64,000 nt of DNA from contig JBBRNR010000001.1 of assembly GCA_038230215.1 (NCBI GenBank), positions 432,841-496,840 of the forward strand, read 5' to 3'. Below, piece by piece: positions 55,017 to 63,763 of the stretch (the stretch's first letter is position 1; each line of letters starts with the position of its first letter). The DNA is from DASVRZ01 sp038230215 (GTDB lineage Bacteria > Verrucomicrobiota > Verrucomicrobiia > Chthoniobacterales > DASVRZ01). A program made the position numbers and the translations under genes. The notes under the pieces were generated by a model. It saw only the letters and a program-made list of their open reading frames with translations, had not been told where the DNA came from and ran no database searches.

Positions 55017-55688
55017 ATGCGTTACTTTTTTCTCATTTTACTTTTGGTCGGCATCGGTGTGATCGCGGGGGCGGGTTTCCGTGGATCCATCTCCCGCAAA
55101 CCGCCCACGGAGATTTTTCCCGACATGGATCGCCAGGTCAAATATAAGCCCCAGAAAACGAGCGAGTTCTTTGCCGATGGACGCGTCGAACGTCCGCCGG
55201 TCCTGGGCACGGTTCCTTTTGGATACAACGAACCTCGCAAACCCATTCCCGGCCAGAACACCGGCCCCGGTCTCTATAAAGGATTCAGCCAGGGTGACGA
55301 CTATCTCAACACCGGTAAAATGGGTGCCAACTGGGGCAGCGGCATTCCCGTTCCGGTGAATGAGGACCTCCTCAATCGCGGACATCAGCGCTTTCAAATC
55401 AATTGCGCTGTCTGCCACGGAGCAACGGGCGCTGGCAACGGTATCACCACTCAATACGGCTTGGTCGGCGTCCCAACTTATCATCAGGATCGTCTCCGCA
55501 ACATGGCCGACGGGGAAATTTACAATACCATTGTGCATGGTAAAAACACCATGATGCCCTACGGCGATAAAGTGACTCGTGAGGATCGCTGGGCCATTGT
55601 GGCCTATGTCCGCGCCTTGCAACGTGCGCAAAATGCTGCAAAAACCGACGTTCCAGCAGACGTTCTAGCCAAATTGGAGGCCAAGTGA
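55017..55688 (+). CDS. actE: Alternative complex III subunit ActE, monohaem cytochrome c
   Basis: A 223-residue exported cytochrome: signal/anchor (YFFLILLLVGIGVIAGAGF), an extended segment with FPDMDRQVKYKPQ that resembles the ActE start, the haem site CAVCHG, and Met ligand candidates in GKNTMMPYGDKV. In alternative complex III, ActE is peripheral and passes electrons onward. The last codons overlap actF by 4 bp (GTGA). Confidence 0.92.
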   Translation: MRYFFLILLLVGIGVIAGAGFRGSISRKPPTEIFPDMDRQVKYKPQKTSEFFADGRVERPPVLGTVPFGYNEPRKPIPGQNTGPGLYKGFSQGDDYLNTGKMGANWGSGIPVPVNEDLLNRGHQRFQINCAVCHGATGAGNGITTQYGLVGVPTYHQDRLRNMADGEIYNTIVHGKNTMMPYGDKVTREDRWAIVAYVRALQRAQNAAKTDVPADVLAKLEAK

Positions 55689-56917
55689 GCGACCATACTA
55701 TTACCTTACCGAAAGCGGAGCAGTTTGACTCCAAAGCTACCAGTCGACTCAGCTTTTCCGCCGCCGTGGTGGGAATTATTGGACTGATCATCGCTACAAT
55801 TTACGGCTTCCGGGCGACTCACGATGTTCTGCTAGCCAAGCAGTTTGCCTTTTCCGCGCTCTTCGGATTTCTCTTCTTCTTCACCATTCTGGCCGGTTCG
55901 CTCTTCTGGATCATCATCCACCATGCCACCGACGCCGCCTGGTCGGTCGTGGTCCGGCGGCAGATGGAAAATCTGGCGTCCTTGATGCCTTACCTAGCTC
56001 TGTTTTTTATTCCCATCGTGCTCTTCCGCACCACGATCTGGGAGTGGTTGAGCGTCGATCCGGCACATGACCCGGTTTTCGCGAGCAAGACTTGGTATTT
56101 TTATCCAGTGATCGCCGGCGTGAAGATTCCACTCTTCTGGATTCGCTCCGTTTTCTACTTCGCCTTTTTCACGTTCTTTGCCCGCACTTTCCGCAGCCAT
56201 TCCGCCGCGCAGGACGCCACGGGCGACATCAAACACAGCTTGAAAATGCGCACCAAATCCTATCGCGCACTTCCCCTTTTTGCACTTTCGATCACCTTCG
56301 CTGGTATCGATTGGGTCATGGCCCTCAACTATAAATGGTACTCCACCATGTGGGGTGTTTACATTTTCGCCGGTTCCGCGCTCGCTTCCATGGCCGTGCT
56401 CATACTTGTCATCACCGGCTTGAAAAAGCTTGGCTATCTTCAGGTCGTCAATATGGAGCATTACCATATTATGGGGAAATTTCTCCTGACCTTCTCCATT
56501 TTCTGGGCCTACATCGGCTTCTCGCAATACATGCTCATCTGGTATGCGAACATCCCGGAGGAAACCGAATACTTCCTCCTCCGCAATACCGAGAGCTGGA
56601 ACACGCTGAATATTTTCCTCGTTGTCGGGCACTTTTTCATTCCGTTCCTGATGCTGCTCTTCCGTTTCGTGAAGAAAGTTCCCACCATTCTGAGTTGGAT
56701 CGCCATCTGGATCCTGTGCATGCATTTCCTGGATATTTACATCATCGTCCTGCCAAACATCCACCACGCCGGGTTTGCGCCGCACATCCTCGATCTGATT
56801 TGTCCGATCACCATCGGCTGCTTCCTCGTCGTCGCCTTCCTCTATGAAGTCGGCAAGCGTTCCTTGTTTCCCGCTCGCGATCCGCGTCTGGTGGAATGCC
56901 TCAAACTGACCAACTAA
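55685..56917 (+). CDS. actF: Alternative complex III subunit ActF, membrane protein
   Basis: A 410-residue protein with ten TM helices, a NrfD-family member shorter than ActC. GTG at 55685 is the start, overlapping the actE stop. Features include FFTILAGSLFWIIIHHATDA, the loop with QMENLASLMPYLALFFIP, and WAYIGFSQYMLIWYANIPEE with NIHHAGFAPHILD near the end, a typical ActF core. ActF closes the act set. Confidence 0.9.
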   Translation: MSDHTITLPKAEQFDSKATSRLSFSAAVVGIIGLIIATIYGFRATHDVLLAKQFAFSALFGFLFFFTILAGSLFWIIIHHATDAAWSVVVRRQMENLASLMPYLALFFIPIVLFRTTIWEWLSVDPAHDPVFASKTWYFYPVIAGVKIPLFWIRSVFYFAFFTFFARTFRSHSAAQDATGDIKHSLKMRTKSYRALPLFALSITFAGIDWVMALNYKWYSTMWGVYIFAGSALASMAVLILVITGLKKLGYLQVVNMEHYHIMGKFLLTFSIFWAYIGFSQYMLIWYANIPEETEYFLLRNTESWNTLNIFLVVGHFFIPFLMLLFRFVKKVPTILSWIAIWILCMHFLDIYIIVLPNIHHAGFAPHILDLICPITIGCFLVVAFLYEVGKRSLFPARDPRLVECLKLTN

Positions 56918-56927
56918 CCCTGACACC

Positions 56928-57308
56928 ATGGTCTCTTCTGAATTATCCGATCACAAACCCGGCGTGCTGACCGCCTTTCGCGTTCTCGGCGCCTTCTTCT
57001 CGGCTGCGATCATCGTCGCTCTAATACTCTGGGCCACCCGCGGCACCACCACTTACGATCCCGACCGCTCCACCAAACGTTACGCGAACCTGAAAAAGCT
57101 GAACGATGATAACGCCAAAAAAACGGGCGAATATGCCGTGGTTGATAAAGCCAAGGGCATTTACCAGCTTCCGATCAAGGCCGCCATCACATTGACCGTT
57201 AAGGACTTAGCGAAAGTCCAACCGCATCCTGCGTATCCCGTGGTCACGGCTCCAGCCGCGCCTGCCGCCGCGCCATCTCCAGTCGCAACACCTGCCGCCC
57301 AACCATGA
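56928..57308 (+). CDS. Small membrane-anchored protein linking act and the oxidase-like genes
   Basis: A 126-residue protein with one TM helix (about 16-36, FRVLGAFFSAAIIVALILWA), a periplasmic domain with KRYANLKKLNDDN and GIYQLPIKAAITLTVKDLAK, and an Ala/Pro-rich tail (APAAPAAAPSPVATP). It starts 10 bp after actF and overlaps the CcoN-like gene by 4 bp (ATGA). Position and size suggest an accessory subunit connecting the two complexes. The TM-then-strand layout is similar to short cytochrome oxidase accessory subunits, without any metal-binding motif. Confidence 0.75.
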   Translation: MVSSELSDHKPGVLTAFRVLGAFFSAAIIVALILWATRGTTTYDPDRSTKRYANLKKLNDDNAKKTGEYAVVDKAKGIYQLPIKAAITLTVKDLAKVQPHPAYPVVTAPAAPAAAPSPVATPAAQP

Positions 57309-58795
57309 GTGCCATTCTTGCCGAACCCGAATTGACCCCGACTCTGACCTCCTATCCAAAGGTCAGCGAGGCCGACATGCGCGCTCGCAGGGAACTCGAC
57401 GCTTCCGCTTCCGGCCCCGTTGCCCTCCTTTTCACCTTTGGCATTCTCTGGCTGGTCGCTTGGAGCGTGCTCAATCTCATCCTGACTTGGAAACTGCTCT
57501 CACCAGACTTCTTATCGAGTTACAGCTTTCTCACCTTCGGTCGTCTGCGTCCCATCGCGACCAGTATGTTTGCCTACGGCTGGGCATCTTGCGCGGGAAT
57601 GGGCGTCTCGCTCTGGCTCATGGTTCGCCTCTGCCGGGTTAAACTTCGCTCACCGCTCTCCGTCGTCATCGGCACCCTGATCTGGAATGCTGGACTTTTC
57701 GCAGGCATTGTGGCGATTCACCTCGGCTACGGTCGTTCGATGGAATACCTGGAACTCCCGGTTTGGTCACAACTCACCATGTTGGGTGGTTTTTCCATCA
57801 TCGGAATTTGGATCGTTGGCCTCTTTTATAATCGCCGTGAGGGCACCGGATTCATCACCCAAGCCTACGTGACAGCCGCCTTCATATGGATGGCTTGGAC
57901 GCTTCTCGCGGCGAACATTTTCGCTGCTATGCCTTGGGTGCACGGCGTGATCATTGCCATTAATAACGCCTGGTTCATCAGCGGCATCACCCATTATTGG
58001 TTCACTGCCATCGGACTTGGAGCGGCCTTTTACCTCATCCCGAAAGTCACGGGACGTCCGATTCACAGCTACTATCTCGCGAATCTCGGCTTCTGGGGTT
58101 TTGCGTTTCTAGCCGGTTGGGGCGGCTTGCAACGTTATAACGGAGGTCCTATTCCGACATGGTTGATTACGTTGAACATTGTGGCCACCGCCCTGACCAT
58201 CATTCCAGTCGCGACGGTGGCGGTGAACCACCATTTTACCATGGCTGGCGGGGCTCATCAGATGATGCATTACAGCCCTACCCTGCGTTTCACGGTTGTC
58301 GGCGCGATGGCTTACACGGTTTCCTCCTTGACCGCGATCCTCTTGTCCCTACGCACCGTCGCCTCGGAAACCGGGCTGACGTATGTCAACCTCGCCCAAA
58401 GTCATCTTGTGCTTTACGCGTTTTTCACCTTCATCATGTTCGGCGCAATCTACTTCATCGTCCCGCGGTTGGTGGGCCGCGAGTGGGTTTCGGCTACTTT
58501 CATTCGATTCCATTTCTGGGGCACGGCTTACGGTATAGGCCTGACCATTATTACACTGACCATCGCCGGACTTTTCCAAGGAAAAGACTGGGCCAACGCG
58601 CTGGTCGACAATACCACAATCGTCCAGACCACTCTGCCGCTGCTCCGTGGCTCGATCATCGGCGCTTTGCTACTGCTTGGCGGTCATCTTATTTTCGCCC
58701 TCCATTTTTTGTTGATGATTCTGCGCCTCGGCCAGATCAGCGACGAACCTACGCTCATGGCCCAGCTGCACTCGGAGGAGTGCTCACTAAAATGA
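57305..58795 (+). CDS. CcoN-like (cbb3 oxidase subunit I) protein missing most haem and copper ligands
   Basis: A 496-residue, 12-TM protein clearly of the cbb3 CcoN type: FGRLRPIATSM (78-88), WFTAIGLGAAFYLIPKVTGR (232-251), TLRFTVVGAMAYTVSS (326-341) and FGAIYFIVPRLVGREW (379-394) keep spacing and several conserved residues. Yet ligands are lost: low-spin haem His is Ala85 (normally RPLHT), CuB His of the YGHN motif is Ser226, the CuB His-His pair is Gln276-Arg277 (LQRY), the high-spin haem His is Gln365, and the crosslinked Tyr is Ala270. Only His367 remains. I aligned it to the canonical motif from memory, without gaps. It is unlikely to reduce oxygen; a structural, electron-conducting or proton-moving role with ActABCDEF is possible. 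Confidence 0.8.
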   Translation: MSAILAEPELTPTLTSYPKVSEADMRARRELDASASGPVALLFTFGILWLVAWSVLNLILTWKLLSPDFLSSYSFLTFGRLRPIATSMFAYGWASCAGMGVSLWLMVRLCRVKLRSPLSVVIGTLIWNAGLFAGIVAIHLGYGRSMEYLELPVWSQLTMLGGFSIIGIWIVGLFYNRREGTGFITQAYVTAAFIWMAWTLLAANIFAAMPWVHGVIIAINNAWFISGITHYWFTAIGLGAAFYLIPKVTGRPIHSYYLANLGFWGFAFLAGWGGLQRYNGGPIPTWLITLNIVATALTIIPVATVAVNHHFTMAGGAHQMMHYSPTLRFTVVGAMAYTVSSLTAILLSLRTVASETGLTYVNLAQSHLVLYAFFTFIMFGAIYFIVPRLVGREWVSATFIRFHFWGTAYGIGLTIITLTIAGLFQGKDWANALVDNTTIVQTTLPLLRGSIIGALLLLGGHLIFALHFLLMILRLGQISDEPTLMAQLHSEECSLK

Positions 58796-59478
58796 AATAT
58801 TTCTTTCCCGGCATCTTCGGAGCCTTTCTTCTCGGCTGGATCGTCCAGATCGGAATTCCTTACGCCAGTCTGGCCAAACTCGACCCCGTCGTCGATCCAG
58901 ACACGAACGAGCCCTATCCCTACAATGTCGCCGGACTCGCCCAGCAAGGCCGCGCTGTTTACGCCGCCAACGGTTGCGTGAGCTGCCACACCCAGCAAGT
59001 ACGCGCCGCTTACATGGGTGCCGACGTGGATCGTCATTGGGGCACGCGTCAGAGCGTCGCTCGCGATTATCTCTACGAGGACGCTGTTTTCCTCGGGTCA
59101 CTCCGCGCCGGCCCTGATCTGAGCAGTGTCGGAGCGCGTGATGTCGCAGGCACCAAGGCCCCAGACCTCGGCTCAGTGGAGGCCCGGGCAAAAAACGCCC
59201 AGTGGCATTACGTGCATCTTTACAATCCACGGATTGTGCAGCCGAAGTCGAACATGCCGTCGTTTTCCTACCTGTTCGACACCAAGAAAATCAAAGGCGA
59301 ACGCTCCGCCAAAGCCCTCGATCTTCCCCCACCTTACAGCGCGACCGATGGCTATGAGATCGTTCCCACTCCAGAAGCGGAAGCTCTCGTTGGCTATCTG
59401 CTTTCCCTTAATAAAAATCACGACGTGCCCGAAATGAAAGGCGCTCCCGCCCCGGCCAAGGCCAACCAGGCAAAGTAA
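58792..59478 (+). CDS. CcoO-like monohaem cytochrome c
   Basis: A 228-residue membrane-anchored cytochrome starting at ATG 58792 (ATGA overlap with the CcoN-like gene). An N-terminal TM helix (about 5-25) precedes NGCVSCHTQQVRAAYMGADV, which resembles the CcoO haem site (GCxxCHSQxIR). RVARDYLYEDAVFLGSLRAG, then GPDLSSVG, then LYNPRIVQPKSNMPSFSYLF (with Met ligand) follow as in CcoO. Unlike its CcoN partner, it keeps the residues needed to bind haem c. Confidence 0.85.
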   Translation: MKYFFPGIFGAFLLGWIVQIGIPYASLAKLDPVVDPDTNEPYPYNVAGLAQQGRAVYAANGCVSCHTQQVRAAYMGADVDRHWGTRQSVARDYLYEDAVFLGSLRAGPDLSSVGARDVAGTKAPDLGSVEARAKNAQWHYVHLYNPRIVQPKSNMPSFSYLFDTKKIKGERSAKALDLPPPYSATDGYEIVPTPEAEALVGYLLSLNKNHDVPEMKGAPAPAKANQAK

Positions 59479-59481
59479 ACC

Positions 59482-60216
59482 ATGAACGAGCCTACCAATA
59501 AAATTCCCGAGTTCCTCATTCCTCAGAAATATCCGAAGAATGAAATGGGCGGAAAAATGGATTACGACGAATCCTCCGACATCGCCCGTCTGCATGGCGC
59601 GGTCGGTCGCGAGAAGGACGAGCCCGGCTACGACGGTGTTAACAAAGCCGTTCCCGGCTGGCTGATTTCCATCTTCTGCGTGCTCCTTTTCTGGTCCGGC
59701 GGTTATCTCGGGGCGTTCTCCGGCGGTTTCAAGAACGATGTTTTCAATGACGAAACCGGCAATTTCACTTCTGGAAAAGCAGGCAAGCCAGGCGATATCG
59801 CCGTCGTAGAAAAAACACCAGTCGAGTTAGGCAAAATCGTCTTCACCGGCAACTGCCAGTCCTGCCACCAGGCCTCGGGGTCCGGTGTAGCCGGACAATA
59901 TCCCCCACTCGCCGGCAGCGAATATGTGCAGGGCACGGAGCGTCGCCTGGGGATGATTCTCCTTCACGGATTGCAGGGATCAGTCAAAGTCAAAGGCGCG
60001 ACTTACAATGGCCAGATGCCCGCTTGGGGTCCTTCTTTGAGTGACAAAAAAATCGCAAATGTTCTCACTTACATTCGTCAGGAATGGGGCAACAAGGCAC
60101 CTGAGGTAAGCGAAGCTGGAATCAAAGCCCTGCGCGCCGCGATTGCCGCCCATGCGGATTCCTACAACGAAGCCGAACTGCTGGCTGTCCCAACAGACGC
60201 CACGCTGCCGAAATAA
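59482..60216 (+). CDS. CcoP-like monohaem cytochrome c
   Basis: A 244-residue cytochrome with a long cytoplasmic N-terminus (about 55 residues, YDESSDIARLHGAVGREKDE), a TM helix (about 59-75, GWLISIFCVLLFWSGGYL) and one haem domain with CQSCHQASGSGVAGQYPPLA and a Met ligand in GQMPAWGPSLSDKKIA. Canonical CcoP is dihaem; this one is monohaem. It ends the act-cco block; no CcoQ or biogenesis genes (ccoGHIS) follow. Confidence 0.85.
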   Translation: MNEPTNKIPEFLIPQKYPKNEMGGKMDYDESSDIARLHGAVGREKDEPGYDGVNKAVPGWLISIFCVLLFWSGGYLGAFSGGFKNDVFNDETGNFTSGKAGKPGDIAVVEKTPVELGKIVFTGNCQSCHQASGSGVAGQYPPLAGSEYVQGTERRLGMILLHGLQGSVKVKGATYNGQMPAWGPSLSDKKIANVLTYIRQEWGNKAPEVSEAGIKALRAAIAAHADSYNEAELLAVPTDATLPK

Positions 60217-60337
60217 GTAGAAACAAATCCGCCGGATTGTCAGCAATTCCGAGGACAGTATTTATCATGATGCACTGCGGACAGGCCGGCGAAGTGTCCC
60301 TACCCACCTAGTCATCGCTCCGTCACGAGCACGCAGC

Positions 60338-61177
60338 TTATTCAGAGACGAAATGACGTTGGAAAAACTCGGCCACGGTTTTCAATTGAGTTTCATTCAA
60401 TAGAAACCAATGCCCCTTGTCCGGAACCACGATGATCCTTGATTCGACCCCGACTCGTTTCAATTTTCGATCCAGCTCCTGGCTTTGCTCCATCGGCACC
60501 AGCGTGTCCTGCGCTCCGTGAATGATCAAAAACGGCGGTGCATCCGCTGACACTCGATCCACTGGACTGGCTTCTTGAGCGAGCGCGAGTTTCGTTTCAA
60601 TCGGGCCACCGAGCAGCCGTTCAATGTCGCTCCGGCGATCCGGGCTGGCATATTTTCGTCCTAAAGAAACCAGATTGGTTGGCGGATACAGTGCGCAGAC
60701 AGCTTGGACTTTCGACTTGCCCTCCACCGTTCCAAGCAGTGCTGCCAGATGGCCGCCGGCAGATTCGCCGCTAACTCCGATGCGCTTGGGATCGATGCCG
60801 TATTCCGCCCCATGTGCGCGCAGCCAGGCGAGCGCGCTCTGGCAATCCTCCAATTGGGCCGGATAAATGGCGGTGCCACTCAGCCGGTAGTCGATCGCCG
60901 CCACCGCGATTCCGGAGCGGGTGAGGTCGCGCAGATTGATGTGATACCCCTTGCTCCCAAACTTCCAACTGCCGCCAAAAATCCACATGACCATCGGGAC
61001 CGGATGGTTACTCTTCGGAAGGTAAAGGTCGAGCCGGAGCGATTTGCCGCCGGGAGTCGCGAACTCCACATTGCGCACGATTTTCTCATTCGACCGGGCA
61101 AATCCATACGGCGCACACGCAGCGGTCATGCCTACGAGAGATAGGACTGCAACTCGAATCCATTTAGACAAAATCAT
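60338..61177 (-). CDS. Exported alpha/beta hydrolase (esterase, BD-FAE-like)
   Basis: A 279-residue exported esterase-like enzyme. The signal peptide is followed by a possible lipobox (LVGMTAAC). The alpha/beta-hydrolase core has an oxyanion-type VMWIFGGSWKFGSKGY (GGxW), GIAVAAIDYRLSG, nucleophile elbow GVSGESAGGHLAALLG, acid Asp in IIHGAQDTLVPM and His in PDKGHWFLLNE. Dienelactone-hydrolase/BD-FAE-like enzymes cleave acetyl or feruloyl groups from plant polysaccharides or act as general carboxylesterases; the substrate is unknown. It converges with the act-cco operon. Confidence 0.85.
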   Translation of the reverse strand: MILSKWIRVAVLSLVGMTAACAPYGFARSNEKIVRNVEFATPGGKSLRLDLYLPKSNHPVPMVMWIFGGSWKFGSKGYHINLRDLTRSGIAVAAIDYRLSGTAIYPAQLEDCQSALAWLRAHGAEYGIDPKRIGVSGESAGGHLAALLGTVEGKSKVQAVCALYPPTNLVSLGRKYASPDRRSDIERLLGGPIETKLALAQEASPVDRVSADAPPFLIIHGAQDTLVPMEQSQELDRKLKRVGVESRIIVVPDKGHWFLLNETQLKTVAEFFQRHFVSE

Positions 61178-61216
61178 GCCACTTGATACGTGGTGAACCG
61201 TCGTTTGGATGGAATT

Positions 61217-62785
61217 TCAGATGTCCTTGGGTGCGAGTGCGGCCACGGCGCGAATGAGTTGCAACGGCTCGATCGGTTTCGACAGATGGAGATGAAACCC
61301 GAGTTCCATCGCGCGGCTGCGATCTTGCACACTGGCAAAGGCCGTTAGCGCGATTGCGGGAATCCGCCGTGCATGGTCGGCTTCCATTTTTCGCACAGCG
61401 CGAATCAATTCGTAGCCGTCCGCGCCCGGCATCGCGATGTCGCTGATGAGCAGTTGAGGGAAACCTTTCTCGAGCGATTCCAAGGCTTGGTCCACGTTGC
61501 CTGCGCAGTCCACTTTCGCCCCAAACTTGCGGAGTGTGAGTGCGATCATTTCCCGAGCGCTGTCATCGTCGTCCACGATCAGGATTTGCAAATTCTTCAG
61601 TGACTCCGCGTCGGGCAAAACCTGATTAGCCTCCTGGCTTTTATCCGCGTTGCGCAAATCGACGGCGACCACAGGTAGCAGGACTGTGAACGTGGCCCCT
61701 GTTCCCGGTCCGTCGCTGGCGGCGCGGATGATGCCGCCGTGCATTTCCACGAGGTGACGCACGATCGCGAGACCCAGACCGAGGCCGCCTTCTTGACGGG
61801 TATTTGAGCTGTCGGCCTGCTTAAAGCGGTCGAAAATATAGGGCAAAAATGCCGCGTCAATACCACGTCCGGTATCGCTGACCTCAATGCTGGCAAAGGA
61901 TTGCGCACGAGTCAGCCGCAAGTCGATTCGCCCGCCGGGCGGGGTAAATTTAACCGCGTTCGCCAGGAGATTGGCCACGATTTGCTGGAGGCGGCCCGGG
62001 TCGGCCTCCACGAGCAGATCGGTGGCCTCGACCGTGTGCGCGACGCGGAGTTTGGCTTGATTGGCGATGGGACGGATCGCATCCGCAGCCGCTTTCACAA
62101 TGTCGGCCAGGAGCAGCACGCGTTTTTCGAGCCGGAGTTTGTTATTGATGATCCGGCTGATGTCCAGGATGTCCTCGATCAACTGCGCCTGCGCCTTGGC
62201 ATTGTTCGTGATCGAGTCGATGGCTTCGGGGAGTTCGTCTGGCTCCAGCAGACCTTCCTGCATCAGACGCGTCCAGCCGAGAATCGAGTTCAATGGCGTT
62301 CGCAACTCATGCGAGAGCAGAGCGAGAAACTGGTCTTTTTGTTCGTTTGCCGAGGCCATGTCGTCGCGCGCGGCGCGAAGCTGTTCCTCGACCAGTTTCT
62401 GCTCGTGGATTTCGGTGCAAGTGCCAACCCAGCGGACAATTTTCCCTTCGGCATCTTTCTGAGGCAGGGCCCGACCCAGAAACCAGCGATATTCTCCATC
62501 CCGAGAACGCAGAAAGCGGTATTCGATCTCGTAAGGTTCGCCGGTTTTTAGGGAATGCTGCCAGCGTTCGATGGATCGATCTCGATCTTCAGGGTGTAAC
62601 AAGAGATTCCAGCCATCCCCTCGCGCCTCGTCCCAAGTCATCCCCGTAAAATCCCACCACTGCTTATTGTAATACTCGTGATAGCCGTCGGGCCGCGTGA
62701 TCCAGACAATCTGCGGCATGGTGTCCGCGAGATGCTGCAAAGTGGCTAGGTCCGCGTGGTGGGAATCAAGGGCATTTTCAGACAT
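61217..62785 (-). CDS. PAS-domain hybrid sensor histidine kinase
   Basis: A soluble 522-residue kinase: PAS domain (about 12-130, TMPQIVWITRPDGYHEYYNK, then GEYRWFLGRALP), HisKA (LALLSHELRTPLNSILGW), HATPase (NLLANAVKFTPPGG, DTGRGIDAAFL, GLGLGLAIVRHLVEM), and a C-terminal receiver (about 400-520) with LLISDIAMPGADGYE and the Lys in LSKPIEPLQL. Phosphorelay to an outside partner is likely. Start ATG 62785 avoids the unlikely 39-codon extension. The gene has a 223-bp divergent promoter region. Confidence 0.92.
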   Translation of the reverse strand: MSENALDSHHADLATLQHLADTMPQIVWITRPDGYHEYYNKQWWDFTGMTWDEARGDGWNLLLHPEDRDRSIERWQHSLKTGEPYEIEYRFLRSRDGEYRWFLGRALPQKDAEGKIVRWVGTCTEIHEQKLVEEQLRAARDDMASANEQKDQFLALLSHELRTPLNSILGWTRLMQEGLLEPDELPEAIDSITNNAKAQAQLIEDILDISRIINNKLRLEKRVLLLADIVKAAADAIRPIANQAKLRVAHTVEATDLLVEADPGRLQQIVANLLANAVKFTPPGGRIDLRLTRAQSFASIEVSDTGRGIDAAFLPYIFDRFKQADSSNTRQEGGLGLGLAIVRHLVEMHGGIIRAASDGPGTGATFTVLLPVVAVDLRNADKSQEANQVLPDAESLKNLQILIVDDDDSAREMIALTLRKFGAKVDCAGNVDQALESLEKGFPQLLISDIAMPGADGYELIRAVRKMEADHARRIPAIALTAFASVQDRSRAMELGFHLHLSKPIEPLQLIRAVAALAPKDI

Positions 62786-62937
62786 CGGCGCACGGCAAGT
62801 TGCAGTCTGTTTACGACTGGGACCGCTGTTCCGGGTGTAAAGGAATTCACGGAAACGAGAAGAAGCTCTGCCGGTTCGCCGATGCGCCAAGGGCACTCCC
62901 ACTTTTCGGCACCGGCTCGGGAGACTGTTGTACGATG

Positions 62938-62984
62938 ATTGTCACTCAAACGTCGCTTTTAAGTCATCTGTCTTCAGTGACAAT
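62938..62984. promoter_or_regulatory. Possible operator: 9-bp inverted repeat
   Basis: ATTGTCACT at 62938-62946 and AGTGACAAT at 62976-62984 are perfect inverted repeats with a 29-bp spacer, about 25 bp before the ATG at 63009. Size and place fit a regulator-binding site for the hypothetical gene. Confidence 0.3.
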
Positions 62985-63008
62985 GCAGCGCACAACCCAC
63001 CTAATTTT

Positions 63009-63482
63009 ATGCCACAAAACCTCATTTCACTGAAACTCACCCCCGCCGACCTCGCTCTGCTGAACAACGCCGCCGACGTTATCATCCATTTTTTCGAGAG
63101 TCGCGGCATCTCCGTGGAAGACGCGGACCATGGGCCGCTCGTTACCATGGGGGCGAAAACCGAACCCTTCTGCCAGAAAGCGGTTGCCGAGCTGCAGGAT
63201 GCCAGCGCCTCCCTTTCCAGCGATTTTCCCCTCGCCGAACTCAGCCAGGACTGGCAGGACAACACCGCCCTCGTCCCCTTCCGAGTGAAATGGAAGAAGG
63301 CCGTCGAACTCGTCGAGGAAAACGATAGCGCCTTGCGCAGCGACATCATGGCCAGTTGCATCACCGGCACCACATTTCTCCAGGCTCTCCATAAATTAAC
63401 CCCTAATCTCGACGGTTCACTCAAGGAACTCACCAGCCTGCGCCGCAGCAAAGCTACGAAAAAACCTTTGCCTGCCGCATGA
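63009..63482 (+). CDS. Hypothetical protein followed by a heptad-coding repeat
   Basis: A 157-residue soluble, helical protein starting PQNLISLKLTPADLALLNNA. Other parts: DVIIHFFESRGISVEDADHG, WKKAVELVEENDSALRSDIM and a basic end (LRRSKATKKPLPAA). No domain is recognised. It is followed directly (ATGA overlap at 63479) by the 21-nt repeat ORF, and resembles in general layout the gene at 43609 that sits beside the 42-nt repeat. Confidence 0.7.
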   Translation: MPQNLISLKLTPADLALLNNAADVIIHFFESRGISVEDADHGPLVTMGAKTEPFCQKAVAELQDASASLSSDFPLAELSQDWQDNTALVPFRVKWKKAVELVEENDSALRSDIMASCITGTTFLQALHKLTPNLDGSLKELTSLRRSKATKKPLPAA

Positions 63483-63763
63483 TCGTCGGGCCCACGCTCC
63501 ATCCCCTCTTTCTCTGTCCCCGCCGCCTCCGCGCAGCGCGGGCGAACGTTTTTAGCGTTCCCGTGAACCCTTTTGGAGCTCGCATGAACGCTTTTACCGT
63601 TCGCGGGAACCCTTGGTACGCCCAGTTGAAGACCTGGAGCGCTCGTGCGAACGCAAAAACCGTTCGCGCGAACGCTCCGCGTGTTGCCGTGAACGCCACT
63701 CGCGTTCGCCCCACCCTGCAAACCCTCCTGATGAACGCCCAAACCCTCCGCCCCAACACTTAA
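63479..63763 (+). CDS. Possible 94-residue heptad-repeat peptide
   Basis: An open frame beginning at ATG 63479, overlapping the stop of the gene before it. After about 22 residues without pattern it repeats every seven residues: for example VNPFGAR, MNAFTVR, ANAKTVR, ANAPRVA, VNATRVR, MNAQTLR. The minus strand is open too and reads heptads like AFARTVF, so which, if either, strand is translated is not clear. Translation is plausible because of the coupled start; function is unknown. Confidence 0.35.
   Translation: MIVGPTLHPLFLCPRRLRAARANVFSVPVNPFGARMNAFTVRGNPWYAQLKTWSARANAKTVRANAPRVAVNATRVRPTLQTLLMNAQTLRPNT

Noticed and set aside
57305..58795. Annotating this gene simply as a functional cytochrome c oxidase subunit I
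   Set aside because: Most ligand histidines are absent, so the functional name would mislead.
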